A program made the translations under genes and the position numbers. This document shows, in pieces, positions 37,035 through 49,062 of a stretch of DNA of 64,000 bases (position 1 is the stretch's first letter; each line of letters starts with the position of its first letter). This DNA comes from Neelides folsomi (Eukaryota > Arthropoda > Collembola > Neelipleona > Neelidae). The notes beneath the pieces were generated by a model. The model did not search any database and had not been told where the DNA came from. It was given only the letters and a program-made list of their open reading frames with translations. The DNA is taken from assembly GCA_034687125.1 (NCBI GenBank), contig JAQGBZ010000075.1:124001-188000 (forward strand), given 5' to 3'.

Positions 37035-38332
37035 TTTAAAAATTGATGAATTTCACTCAATCAACTGTGTGATCTTTTGCTGTTCCAAAGTTAGGAATGC
37101 GAATCCCCAACTTTTATATCTCAAGGCAATATTGAGAAGAAAGATTCTTTGCACAAACGGTTTTTAAAAGAAGAAAGAAAATAACATCTTTTTTTACTTT
37201 TAATATTTACATAAACAGTTTGACGCATTTAAACCATAATAAGCTCTTGTCATATTATTCAAGTTCATTAAAGACTATACAGTCTGAATACTAATCCTAT
37301 CAAATCTCTTGGCTGCCATATTTTAATCGATATGGATGAAGTTATTTTGATTTATTTGATAGACTACATAAAGTAAATAATGTAGATTGATTAAAATTGT
37401 ATAATACTTTGAAATAAAAAATCAAATTCCCAGTATTATTAAACAAGATCAATGCAAATTTGACAGAATCATGACGTTTGATGAGTTTGATCAGAGTATT
37501 GATTAAAATTATTTAAACATCTGGAAAAAAACGAATATCTCAAAATCATGTTTTAGACATTTATCCACCAATTTTAACCTTTGGATTAGAGTGATCATAT
37601 TCAAAATTTTAATGATGATCAAATTGTTAAGTTTAAAGTAAATACAACGAATATGAAGGGCAATTAATGTTTGGTTTCCAACCAAAGCAGTCATTATCAT
37701 TATAGATATACCATACTTAATATACATACTAGAGAGAGGTTTATTGCAGATTGTATGTTTACTTTATTGTGTAACATATATGTACCTAAATATAATAAAT
37801 ATTATATTAAGCTATACAATACTTATTTAATAAACCGTATGTGTTCTTATTTGTAAAGAATATGAATACTATATATTACAATGCCGTTAAAAGTATAGTA
37901 GACCCTGGTTGTCGGATGAAATTTAATTTACATTCATTATACATATTAGAACCAAGCATTAATTGATATTTTTGGGCTAATTTCAACTCAAAATATTAGA
38001 TTCGGCACATTTAATTAACAGACGTCTTTCAAGCTTTTAATGTTAAATCTCGAGATGAGAAATAGCCTGTGAAAATGAAATATCATGCTATTGTTATTTA
38101 GCCTAGTTTTGATACAATTTATGATATTAACTTCATTCTTTGTTAGAATAGATAATTAGCAAATTATTGATCAACTAATGCAGATTAATAGTGATTTTAA
38201 TATGCAATTTCAATAATACAATATATTACACAAAATTCAAATATAAATACTTATTGTATAGTATGTTATTTGCATTCATTCACAAAGGAAATCAAGATTA
38301 AATAAGTATTTATTTATTTTTAATGGCATTTT
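37035..38332. other. Intergenic, AT-rich
   Basis: 1.3 kb between two small secreted-protein genes. It presumably holds the promoter of one and the 3' UTR of the other; nothing else seen. Confidence 0.6.
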
Positions 38333-39493
38333 CTAATAAAAATATTCCATCATTGCTGGCAAGAATTCATTAAGCATTCTTGTGGATGAAGCTGAAGCTG
38401 AGTTACTTGTATATTCTTGGACCAGTTCAGATGTAATTTGGAAAGCTTCAGTCAAGGTGGCGAAGCTCGGTGGGCCGGTGCTTCCATATCCCGAAATGAG
38501 AATGACGAGACGAGTCAGTGAGTCTTTTTCTCCAGGTGTTTCAGCTACCTCTTTAATTGCATCCTTGAACAATTCCTTGAATTTCTCCATGCTAAAATTC
38601 TCGTATGATGAGCATTGGTCAATGTTAACCTTTTCAAATTTTGTAAAAGACATGAAAAGGTTTTCGTGGCCTGGGAATTCAACTGGGAGATATTGATTTT
38701 CAGCGGGAATCATATCAAGGAGTAATGCAATATATGAACCAACAAGTCTATAGCTTGTTAAGTACCCATACATGTCAATTACTTTGCATGGGGACTTGAA
38801 ATCATCTACGGGTTTTGGTTTAGGTTTTGACTCAGGATGAGGATGGGGATTATTTGGTTTTGCTTGTCTTGCTGGGTTTGGTTCTGGTTTTACTTCAGGC
38901 TTTGGTTCAGGTTTTGCCTCAGGTTTTGACTCTGGTTTTGGCTCTGGTTTTGCCGCTGGTTTTTCCTCGGGTTTTACTTCTGGTTTTTTTTCAGGGGCTG
39001 GATTTTGTGCCGGTGAGATGACTTGAAGGGCGGGTTGAGGGATAGCTTGTGGAGCGACTGGCGCTGGTGGTGGAGGTGGAGGTGGTGGTGGTGGCTTAGC
39101 TTGTGGAGCGACTGGCGCTGGTGGAGGTGGTGGTGGTGGCTTAGCTTGGGGAGCTGGAACCGGTGCGGGTTTTGCTACAACTGGTTGTGGAGCTCTTTGG
39201 GGAGTAGCTGCAGGAGCCTTTCCTAAATTTAATTAATTAATGAGAAACCATAAATAACTATAAAAAATTAAAGAATTCGTGTAAGTGTTTGTTATTGTAA
39301 ATCATTAATTAACCATTAGGGAAGAAGACTTTTTCTTCAACTTGAACCTAAAAATAAATTATTAATTAACAAAAATCACAGGTGGTTTTATTAATTTTTA
39401 TTAAACATAGAGAATGGATATTATTTAATAGGGTTAACATACGATGCCGGCGAAGGATGTAGCACAAAGTGCTAAAATAATGATTAACTTCAT
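38333..39493 (-). CDS. Secreted Pro/Lys-rich protein with a conserved-looking C-terminal domain
   Basis: Exons: 39443-39493, 39314-39347, 38333-39222, summing to 975 bp or 324 residues. A signal peptide (MKLIIILALCATSFAG) fills the first exon. A Pro/Ala segment with poly-Pro runs (AKPPPPPPPAPVAPQ, twice) is followed by about twelve KPEx/KPEPKPE units. From about residue 175 a globular, mainly helical domain begins: SPCKVIDMYGYLTSYRLVGS, then YLPVEFPGHENLFMSF, KELFKDAIKEVAE and RLVILISGYGSTGP. It has only two Cys, both near its start (SPCKV and DQCSSY), which might form a disulfide. I do not recognise the domain. The layout (export signal, charged Pro-rich stalk, globular head) suits a surface or gland protein. 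The neighbouring genes downstream are also secreted low-complexity proteins on the same strand. Confidence 0.75.
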
Positions 39494-40731
39494 CTTGTAG
39501 TAGTTCACACGTTGTCCGACTTTGAAGTAAAAGAATAAAATACGTAGATTTCCGTTGCTCTTATTTATAATAATAGGACTGGATAAATACTTGGATAGAT
39601 CCAATATGAATCCTTGAGTATGTCGTTGTTTAATATGCATTCAATGATTCAATCTCAACATCCATTATGCCTTATTATTCCCAAATAATATAATTTATTA
39701 AAACCATATTTTAATGATGTTGATACAACGAGCCTGACTTTGCTCTTGGGCTAAATCTGGTTGTTTGAATGAAAATTCCATCAAATGTTCATTGCGCAAA
39801 TTGCGGTTTTTTCTTTTTAGTTGTTGATTCAAATGGTTTGATGCTTTCTTTCAATTTCCTTTTTAATATTTAATTTATAATAATTTCATTATATAATAAT
39901 TTTACTCTTATACTTTACACATAAATATTTATATGCTATCAATATACCAAAGTTGCGAATTTTAATATAACATCAATATACAAAAATATTGTGGGTATTG
40001 ATCACGATTCGCAAAATTCTTACTTTCAAAAGCTATTTGGTAATAATAATAGTCTATGTCTATCTGCATAACTTACAATTACTTTAATTATTACTGAAAA
40101 AATGTTTCTCATGCTATTGTATACATATATCCTTTTATTTGATATTTGCTCTTGATGGTTTTTATTTGATCCAAAGCATCTGTTTTTAAATCTTTTTTCA
40201 AGTTATTTTTCCAAATTCGCTAAAATGGATCTGGATTGACTTTATTCTAAATAGGAAAAAGTAAATAAATGTTTATCGAAGTGTGATGGAGTAGGGAAAC
40301 CTTGAGAGAATTCAGCTTCCCTTCCAACAAAGATGGAGATTGTGAAAAGGAGTCTCTTGAGATAAGAACCCTGCAGCTTTTATTGTATTTCTTGCTTCAA
40401 TGGCCAGATTTATTTGCCTCATGAGTCTCAAGCCTTCAAAGATTATAAAAGACGATCCATTGAACCGTGAACTCTTTTACAGCACATTTTAGCCAGACCT
40501 TTCTCCCTATGACCTGTACATTGTTTGGCTCTTGTCGGATTTAATTGTATGCATATTGGTAAACACATAACGGAGTAAATTCTAAGGCAGCAACCACAAC
40601 AAACACTTTACAGATAAACTTCTAATAACTTTAAGAGTGCATGGGGAACAAGTTGAAAGTAATTTATTCATTATTTTTCCACCTTTGATCTCCTGGTTGG
40701 GAGATATTCCGAGAAAGAATTCCGTTGGGGC
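39494..40731. other. Divergent intergenic region
   Basis: 1.2 kb between the minus-strand Pro-rich gene start and the plus-strand PP1-motif gene start, so it carries both promoters. No coding exon seen. Confidence 0.6.
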
Positions 40732-41929
40732 ATGGACGATCTCCATGATGGAATCTTAGACGATTCCAATTATTCTCTCAAAATTCTTGATGGAGAAGTA
40801 ATTAGCTCACGCTCACAAGAAGTTGAAGAAATTAATTCTCGTGGGGAGTTGAAGAGAGGAAATGAGAAGGAGCGGACCCGATGTCGTAGGAAATATTCTG
40901 CGGGTTAAAACTTTAGTAAATTAATTTTATACGTACGTTAAAAGTTACCATACACTTATTCCCTCATACTTTACTCTTTACATTTAATCAGACATAGAAC
41001 ATGTAGGGAAAGTTTATTTGATTAGTGCTAAAAATACTTAATACGTATTAAGTAGAATTAAATGAATATAAATTAAAATTTAAAAAATTGATTAAAATCA
41101 GAGTATAAGAGCGTGGAATCCTACAGTGAGACAAGTTTAAGTGATGTGAAGGAAAACTTCAGGACCAAAAATTCGAAAAGTATCTTAAAAAGAAGTAGGA
41201 AAAAAGTTTCATTTTCCACGCAAAAAGATGAAACAATGGGGAAAGTTGGAGGTTCATCGGACTCGGAGACTTTTGATGAAACACGAATGTTATATGATTT
41301 CGACTCCGACATTATTGACCCACATTGTCAAGGGACTTCAGGAAGGGAATCTTCCCGAATGATTCGTACTTCTGCAGAGTCTTTTCTCATTTCATCAGTT
41401 CAAGATGAGTTGGAGAAACTCAACGAAATTGTTTTCATCTTTCGAGACTCAACCAGACCGGAAACCTTTGTAAGATGTCTTTAACACATTGAATTTCCTT
41501 TTCAAAGGAAATCTCCTTAATAAATTTATTTGAAAAGTCGGAACAGAAAATTGAATTTTCCTCCTTCCACATTCCCTTTATACCATGTATTCAAATAAAA
41601 CAGATTTTTAAGTAGATTCGTGGTTTCCGGCTTTCTTTCATTTATTTAGGGGATTTTCTCATGTTGGATGTTTTGAACGTTTGTAGGTATTTAATACCCG
41701 AGTTGAACCACCACAACGATCTCCGTCCGCCTCTGACAACTTTCAGATTCCCCTTGAGGAAGTTGGTCGAAAGTGGAAAAATATCTTGGGCTCAATTTTT
41801 CGCCGACTCATTCAATTAGTGATTTCAAAAGGGAGGGAGAGGAGGGGATTAATGCGGCGTATTCGGAGGACTCGGCCTCTTCCCGGGAGAGTTACTCCCT
41901 TTGCCCTCAAAGGAGTCTTAGGCCATTAG
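40732..41929 (+). CDS. Small hydrophilic protein with adjacent SILK and RVxF PP1-docking motifs
   Basis: Three exons, 40732-40885, 41102-41469 and 41687-41929, sum to 765 bp or 254 residues; splice sites are CAG|AG...TTT|GTAAG and GTAG|GTA. The N-terminus is acidic (MDDLHDGILDDS). At about residues 78-89 lies SILKRSRKKVSF: a SILK motif, seven residues, then a KVSF match to the RVxF consensus. Both are known docking motifs for protein phosphatase 1 catalytic subunit. The middle is Ser/Asp-rich (GGSSDSETFDE, DFDSDIIDP). The last exon is amphipathic then very basic (GSIFRRLIQL, RRGLMRRIRRTRPL). No enzyme domain is visible. A PP1 regulator or targeting subunit is the natural inference. The end of the gene is uncertain: an internal donor in the last exon could lead to further exons. 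Confidence 0.55.
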
Positions 41930-42773
41930 CTCCACTCAACCTTCAAACCATTTACCATCTAATGTGAACTGCTCCTATCTAATTTATTTCATCGTTTCCC
42001 ATACATTACAAGATATTAAAGTGATAAGAGCCAAGGGTATAACCGTATAACCATTACTCTCATATTATTATTATTTTTAATTATTACTCATGAATGAATG
42101 TTCAACTCGAATTCTTGGAATTGTTCGCAATGCCACCCAACTTGAAAAAGAAATTTAAAGAGATCAAACGGTTTTGAAGGACGAATACACGAGATGCTTA
42201 ATTACAGAATCGTACTAGAACCCATTTGGTCCTATATAATAAATATTTTATATTACTATACATATAAAATGATTCCAGCCCTTAATAATATAGCTAAAAT
42301 AATAAATGTGTCTGGTATTGATTATACATACCTTTATGTGCATAATATCAAGGGATATAAATCCAACTTTAAGCCTTTATAGAAGTCTGTAAAATAAAGA
42401 TCAATAATTTAAAGATCTAAGGAATATAAAAGACAGAGATCTAAAGGGAATTTATATAAAATACTTCAAACATCAGGCTCTAAAGGTTTTAAGTTTAGAG
42501 ATTTAACAGAGCGTGGACTTATGAGGTGGAGATTCTTTTCAAGAAAATGATGATGAGCCCACGTGGAGGAACGTAAGACGGGGAAAGTGGGGCGATCGGG
42601 TGGAAGTGCGGTGAAAGTGAGTCCTTCTCACCTCCGCTTCCCCTCCGAATTTCGGATCGAGTGGGCAAATCTGAGAAAATCAATATAGACGTCTCTCCGT
42701 TTCAACACTTCCCTCCGTTATTATTATGCCTTGAGTGGGGGCAGAGGAAGTAATAAATTATTTTAAATCTCCT
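41930..42773. other. Convergent 3' region
   Basis: The 3' ends of the plus-strand PP1-motif gene and the minus-strand scramblase-like gene face each other here. Nothing further recognised. Confidence 0.55.
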
Positions 42774-45700
42774 TCATAATACACCAAAACAATTTGGAAT
42801 ACAAAGACGTTCACCAGATCCACCCAAGGAATTCCGTGGCGGAAGAGGAGACGGAAGAGGATCTGGGACCGGAGTTGATTCCTTAGATTTATTCATCATT
42901 CTGCCCGATTCGAGAAAACTTATCGGATTTTGAGGGTCTTTTGAAGAAAAATGAGCATATGCATTATGCATTCTTCTTTGCATGAGGATGAATTTCATCC
43001 GCGAGTTATTTCTTCTTCAAGAGTTTTGTATACTTTAGAACCGCAAGTTGGTCGTAACTCTTATTTTTCCACCGTCTGCAAATTTCATTTAAACACAAAA
43101 GGTATGGCCAAGGAATTTGGAGAAACAATGAAAAGAAAATTAGAAAATCCCTCTGGGTCTTTGGGTGTGTTCTTATAAACTCCCATATCTTGTGCTTTAT
43201 CATTCCATTTTGACGGTGAGATATGGACAAATTTTCCACAAGTTTTCCTCCCCCTTATTTTCCTAATGAGGTTATGAATAGGAATGAGGATAATTTGAAA
43301 TAAAGACTTTATATGTAACTGGATCGTCGTCTTTTATTCATCATGGTTATTCATGGTTTTACATTAGATTTTGAGAAATTATTTTGTAGGTCTGTAGGTA
43401 TGTTTCTCTTACGTAATAAATAAATTAGAAACCTAATTTCTTGTTCTTACAATATCAACTACCAGGCCCAAATTACAAATAACATAAAACATGAGGATTA
43501 TAAATACATTTAGTTTACAGGAGACGCCACTCCATGGAGGACAAAACGAACATTCTTATTTTATTTATTGTTAGTTAATTATTTAATGTTATTTAAGTTT
43601 ATCATAGGCATAAATTATAATTATTACACAATTGTTGGCTCTTTATACAAACAAGTTCACAATTTTCATATTACTTTTGACGTAGCATTTCCTTTTATTC
43701 CTCTATCCCCTAATTCCCAATCAAGTTAATAGTTTATAAGATTAAGTATAATTCAATAGAGACGGGTCGAGCGAAGAAGATATAGAGATTAACAAATCAT
43801 TCCTCATTACACCGTTAGTATTTACGTCAGAATCCTCAATCAGTGTATATGATAGATTTAGTCTTATATGGATTTGAGTATCTTAAGTAAATTAAATTAA
43901 GTTACTTCGTATCATAAAACAAAGGGCTCGTAAGTATATTATATTTTATTAAATTTAGTTTGATATATTATCATTGTCGAGCAGGTTTTGTGCACGGTGG
44001 GGATTAAAACATCATCATGTAATTGACTTTCTCGCTCCTTGTATTACGTAAATGTAATTTTACTACTTTCCTCCAATGAGAGCTTGACTGTTAGAGAAGG
44101 ACCGAGGAGGAAGAAGAAGTCATTTCCTAAATTTTCCCCCAGCTTCCTTTAATTGTAAAGAGAGGTTAAGGTGGTTCTTTCACAATATAGCCAGAATGAT
44201 TATAGTTGGTAGTCAATCCTCGTTCTTGACTGAATGGGAGCGACCATGAGTGTTATTTTGATGTGTAGTATAGCCTGTATAGGAGGTTGGAGAGTAATAG
44301 CAAAGAATGTTTCTACACTTGGTATATAAGGAAAGGCAATTTAAAGTAAAGTATAATGTGGTGGCCTCTGAGGTTGTCCACCATTGTGAAGAGGAACTTG
44401 ATTTTCCTTTTAAACCCAACCCATTTATTCTCCCGACGACCGGGAGACGTTGACGAGGGCTATACCGGCCTATGGTTGTACTTCTGGTTCCCATATGATG
44501 AAAAAAGAGTGAGTCCGAAAATCGTCAGGCACCCGAAGATGAAGGGAGAAATGCAAATGCATTTGGAGCAATTTGCCTCGCAGCTCACGAGGTCCTAAAT
44601 CAGGAAAGATCATTAGTTTTTTGAGGAGCCGGAGGAAGTGAAGGGCCGTCGGAGGAGATGGGGAATTGTATTTATCTCTCTGAGTTGGAGAGACAGTTGG
44701 AAGAGAGTTTGGGCTTAAGGAGGGCCGACGTGTGAAAGCCGTTTGACAAACATACCAAGGTTATGATGCACCCGATGAACAGAGCCTTGTTCGCCGAGCT
44801 GATCTCTTCCGTGAAAGTCAATGTGTACTTTTGGTTCTCACCCCGCTTCTTCTGAATGTTGATTATTGCTACGATTGTGCCGTCCGCTCCTTTTATCTAC
44901 AATGGGAAAGGAAAAAAGGAAAATTGATCTCAGCAGCTCTTCAACGCTCAATAAAAATCTCGACCCAATCTCAGGAATCATCGTCCAAATCACATTACTC
45001 ACCTATGTGCTTAACCATATAATCCCTACGATCATGGGTCGAATCTCCACTGATATACAGATATATCTATCTTACTTATTTCAAATACTTTCAGTAAATA
45101 TATTTATTTCATATACTCTGAATTCTTATATACTCCACTACATACATAGATCTATACGAAATTCGTAATATCTTTAGGACATTCATGTCACATGCGATTT
45201 TTACTTCCTTTCCTATAGACGTCCTATAATATGTGGTGATGGCTTCTAAGAGTCTTAAGCATTTAAACTTTTTATATTAGATGTTACATAACTCATCCTC
45301 ATTTGATTTGTATGAGGAATGTCCGAGTTTTTATTATATTCCACAGTGAGATATCGATTGGATTATACGGACAAATTACTAACTTGGGATTAGAATCGTG
45401 ATTCGTAATAGAGATCATATCAACTCCGGAGGCTGACTCCGGGAGACTACTAATGGAAGTGGGCTCAATAAAGAGAAATGTATTTATTAAATCTGAAGAA
45501 TATTAAGAGTTCAATCATGCACACATGGTTTATTAAAACCCCATTGGGTTTCCCCATTAAATCGCCTCTCAATCTAATCATCCCCGACTTCGACTTCATT
45601 CAATTCCTATCAAATATACTTGTATGGGAGAAGCCGGAATGGAGTCCGAGAATTCATTTGGAGTCTGGCCATTTTGATAACAAAACCTGCAGCATGGTTT

Positions 45701-48700
45701 TTTCTCGTAATTAATCCTTTAAACTGTATAGGATACCCCGCCCACAATCCTTTCACCAAGGGGAATTGGTAGATTTGAAGGTCTGGACCTGGTCGAGTTC
45801 GATTCAAAATCGGCGAATGTAATAAAAAGAATGTAAAGGGAAAGTGCGAAATCTCTGGCATTTCCAAAAGGCCGTAAATTGAATTTAGGACGTGCAGGAG
45901 GAGGTGAATTGACTAAACTGAACCAGTCTTATATATTTAGTTATAATCATAATATCTTTTCGGAGCAGCACATGGAATCAAAGACCTATGGCTTATAAGG
46001 TAGATATAAAAACCCAGAGCTATGATAAATATGTAAAGGAAAAAAGAGCAAGTGACTAACCGAGATGTCGGAGTGGCCCAGAAACTGCACGGCAAATGTC
46101 TCCCCTTCCAATGCATTGAGAATTTTGAGGGAATATTTGAGTTGGCCAGCCTCAAATAAAACAGCTCCAAATGGATTTTCAAAGACGGGGCAGTAGACGG
46201 CAAAGCACCGCTTTTCCTATTTCATCACCAAACCCCTCCATTAGGTATTAAATATTCAAATGGGAGTCTCAGTAGAGGCATTTGACTTTATAATACTCCA
46301 TTTCCCCAACCTCGGAATCACACTCGCAGACAGAAGGTGTGAATTTGAGTTGAAAGATGCAATCGTCGTTGATGTCCTTCATCGACACTATTTTCTGTTT
46401 AGAGTCGAAAGGGCAGAACAGAAGGTCGGATCCTCCTTTGAGCATCATGTCCCCTTGAAGATTGTGAACTTTGTAGCCGGGAGAGCAAATTGAACCGCCA
46501 GAGAGAATCCCTTCGTATTTTACAATCAAAAATAATATCGTGAATTATTTAGTACGACCCATGAAATTAAATATTTAGGTTCTATTTTCTGTTCAGTCTA
46601 TCCCGGAGCCACTGGAGCCGAACCTGACTGTGTTCAGCTTATGATACCGGATGTATCTTAATGTGGGTTATTCATCAGGGGCTAAGGTTTGGAAATGAAG
46701 CCTCACCCGTATTGTGGACTTTGATGAATGGGATCCTGTCGAGGATTTCTAGTCCTGGGAGGGGAATGCCAACAGACGGCGTCATGTTCGAAGGAACGTT
46801 GACGGCGACCGAGGAGCGAGCATACGAGACGGACATTCCTCCAGGGATTGCTGACCCATATCCAAGCCCAAGACCCGGCTGTTCCGTGATCACATCCCCC
46901 AGTGGAACCGATGTGTAGCTTGTTTGATCTTCGGGACGATACAATTTGGCGTAGCTGGACGGTGGTCGGTCGAATTCTGCACATTACAAATGCACTTGCT
47001 GTTACTGAGCTGTTCTTGGTGTTACTTACTTTATAAGTGTATCTACAATATGTATAGTATAATAATATATTTATACTTAATATACCTACCAACCTTTAAC
47101 CTAACATATAGGATTGCTCAATATATTCTTAGAACTATTGTTAATATGAAATAAAATGGTATACTATATGTTAGGTTAAAGGTATGTTACACATACAGAA
47201 TAGAAATATGTACACATGGAAGTTTGTATCTCAAAGGAAGTCTCCACAAGGGACTTTTATTTTATTAATGAGGGTCTCATGAGAGGCGAATTCGAGTTCT
47301 TAGAGTGCCTACCCTGCGAATTACTCTCACTTGTCAAGAGCAGAAGAGTTTAAACTTGATACATCTTTAATTCAACTCCCACTCCACCATTTTGAGGAGT
47401 TCATCCATTTACAACATAATAATATTTATTTGCTTTACATAAACCATATCTGTTCCAGATATCCAAATATTTGGAATTGAGCATTTGTATTAATTTATCA
47501 CTATTGTTCATTTGGAATTCCTTCCTAATGGATCCTTATTAATGCTAATGAATCTCATTGAATTAATAAACAGACTTGTGCTCATTAGTTTTAAGCAGAT
47601 GATTAATAAACTATTTGAATTGGTTTGCTTGTTAACTCAATACAATTCTCAGAATATTTTGGAAGAAATGGATATGGGGACTACGTATGTAGAGTATATA
47701 GGTACTTGTTATGTAGGACTACAAGTGAGAGAAATCCCATCGTAAACCGAGTTTGTTAAACTCGGTGTCGGTCCCTGAAAGATCGATGAAATGTATCTTC
47801 TGTATTTCGGGCTAAAGGTGTTTCCCTTAATCCTTAATCCTAACAATAAAAAGTTCTCATCTTACATTTTAAGTACTTGTTAACTGATACTTAAAAACAT
47901 TACTGAAGACTGCTAAATGTCTCCAGTGCTAATTTGAAATTAGACATATCTTTTAAACTTTTTTAGTTCTTGAAAAGAACCAAACTTTAACGATAAGTAC
48001 TTAATGGGTGTATTATTAAGTATTGTGTGTATGAATGAGAGAAAACTATTATTACAGACATTATATGAAACTTTATAAGTGAGATTGTTTAATTAAGTTT
48101 ATACATTAGAAATTGATATGAGCAGATTTTGTATTCATCTCAATAATGGAATTTTACAAAGCTAACTTTATTATATAACCTTCTGCTTATTTCTAAATCC
48201 AATTAGTGAATCTACCCTTTTGTTTTATGTCTAATTTCCAGAATTCTAATTTACCAAATTAAAATAATTAAATTACCCAGATGAATGCACTTATTTACAG
48301 GATGTTGATATTGTGAATCAAGCCATAACATCTTATCCATGTTGAAGAATATGCAAACTTTGTACAATTAGGTAGGTATATTATTATTTGTGTACCTCAT
48401 ACATTTACACTACATATATTTCTACAAACAAACCCATCTATGTAATTCAGTATTTATAAACATTAATTAACATGGATTGAAATATTAATATGTAGCAAAC
48501 TTTATATTGTCACTGCATAGCATAACACCAGAAGCGGAGGAAAACTTGACATTTCAAAAATAATGAAATAACAAGATAACTTCAAAGTAAAATTGAGTTA
48601 TTTTCTCAACTTTTAACTTTTGCTAAAATGTCCCTTCATCAGCAATCAGCAATATATCATATCATATCTATTTTATTCAAACTTTAAGTCAGAGATGTCT

Positions 48701-49062
48701 TAATATTTAGTAAATTACTACCTAATTTATGCGTATAACAGGTTAAAAGATTTCCAACAATGATTGATTTTATTATTTATTATTATTATATGAAAGATTT
48801 CAAAATATTCAATCTAGAATGAAATTAGTGAATCCTCAATGTCCACAATTTATTTTATCTTACAAGGATTGTTGTGAATATTATGTAATATATTAGATTG
48901 TAGGGCAATTGGAAAAGTGTGAAGATGAATGGGAAATGTAATTAGGAATAAAGTGGGAGAAAGTAGGGGGAAATCGAGAGTCGATAGATTTAACATTAAT
49001 CAAGTGAAGAAAGTTAAATGTTATTTACCTGGTGGGGCTCTTGGGTAGTAAGGGTCCGACAT
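42774..49062 (-). CDS. Membrane protein, divergent phospholipid-scramblase-like (A)
   Basis: Exons: 49029-49062, 46707-46976, 46311-46510 (or to 46287), 46061-46216, 45757-45782, 45620-45686, 44756-44827, 44482-44594, 43034-43075, 42774-42975. They give 393 (or 401) residues with all phases matching. The N-terminus is Pro/Tyr-rich (MSDPYYPRAPPEFDRPPSSY), as in scramblases. PLPGLEILDRIPFIKVHN then resembles the PPGLEYL-start of the scramblase domain, and SPGYKVHNLQGDMMLKGGSD its NKYEIKNxxGQ strand. Later come VFENPFGAVLFEAGQLKYSL and two hydrophobic stretches (ANKALFIGCIITL; PFIFGCLTIFGLTLFSSY, preceded by a Cys cluster). A basic stop-transfer (NQKRWKNK) and a Pro-rich cytosolic tail end the protein. 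The family call rests on eye-matched strands only. The exons at 45757, 44756 and 43034 have weak acceptors. A related gene lies 3 kb upstream. Confidence 0.5.
46977..49028 (-). other. First intron of scramblase-like gene A
   Basis: 2.05-kb intron, long for this window. It carries a perfect inverted repeat at 47092-47183 and otherwise AT-rich sequence without coding signal. Confidence 0.55.
47092..47183. repeat. Perfect 20-bp inverted repeat in intron
   Basis: Arms at 47092-47111 (acctttaacctaacatatag) and 47164-47183 are exact reverse complements, separated by 52 bp. The structure could be the ends of a tiny non-autonomous hairpin element or an RNA hairpin in the intron. No target-site duplication is evident. 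Confidence 0.85.

Noticed and set aside
40732..41929. Identification of the SILK/RVxF protein as KNL1
   Set aside because: No MELT repeats, far too short, and spacing of the motifs differs; only the docking motifs are shared.
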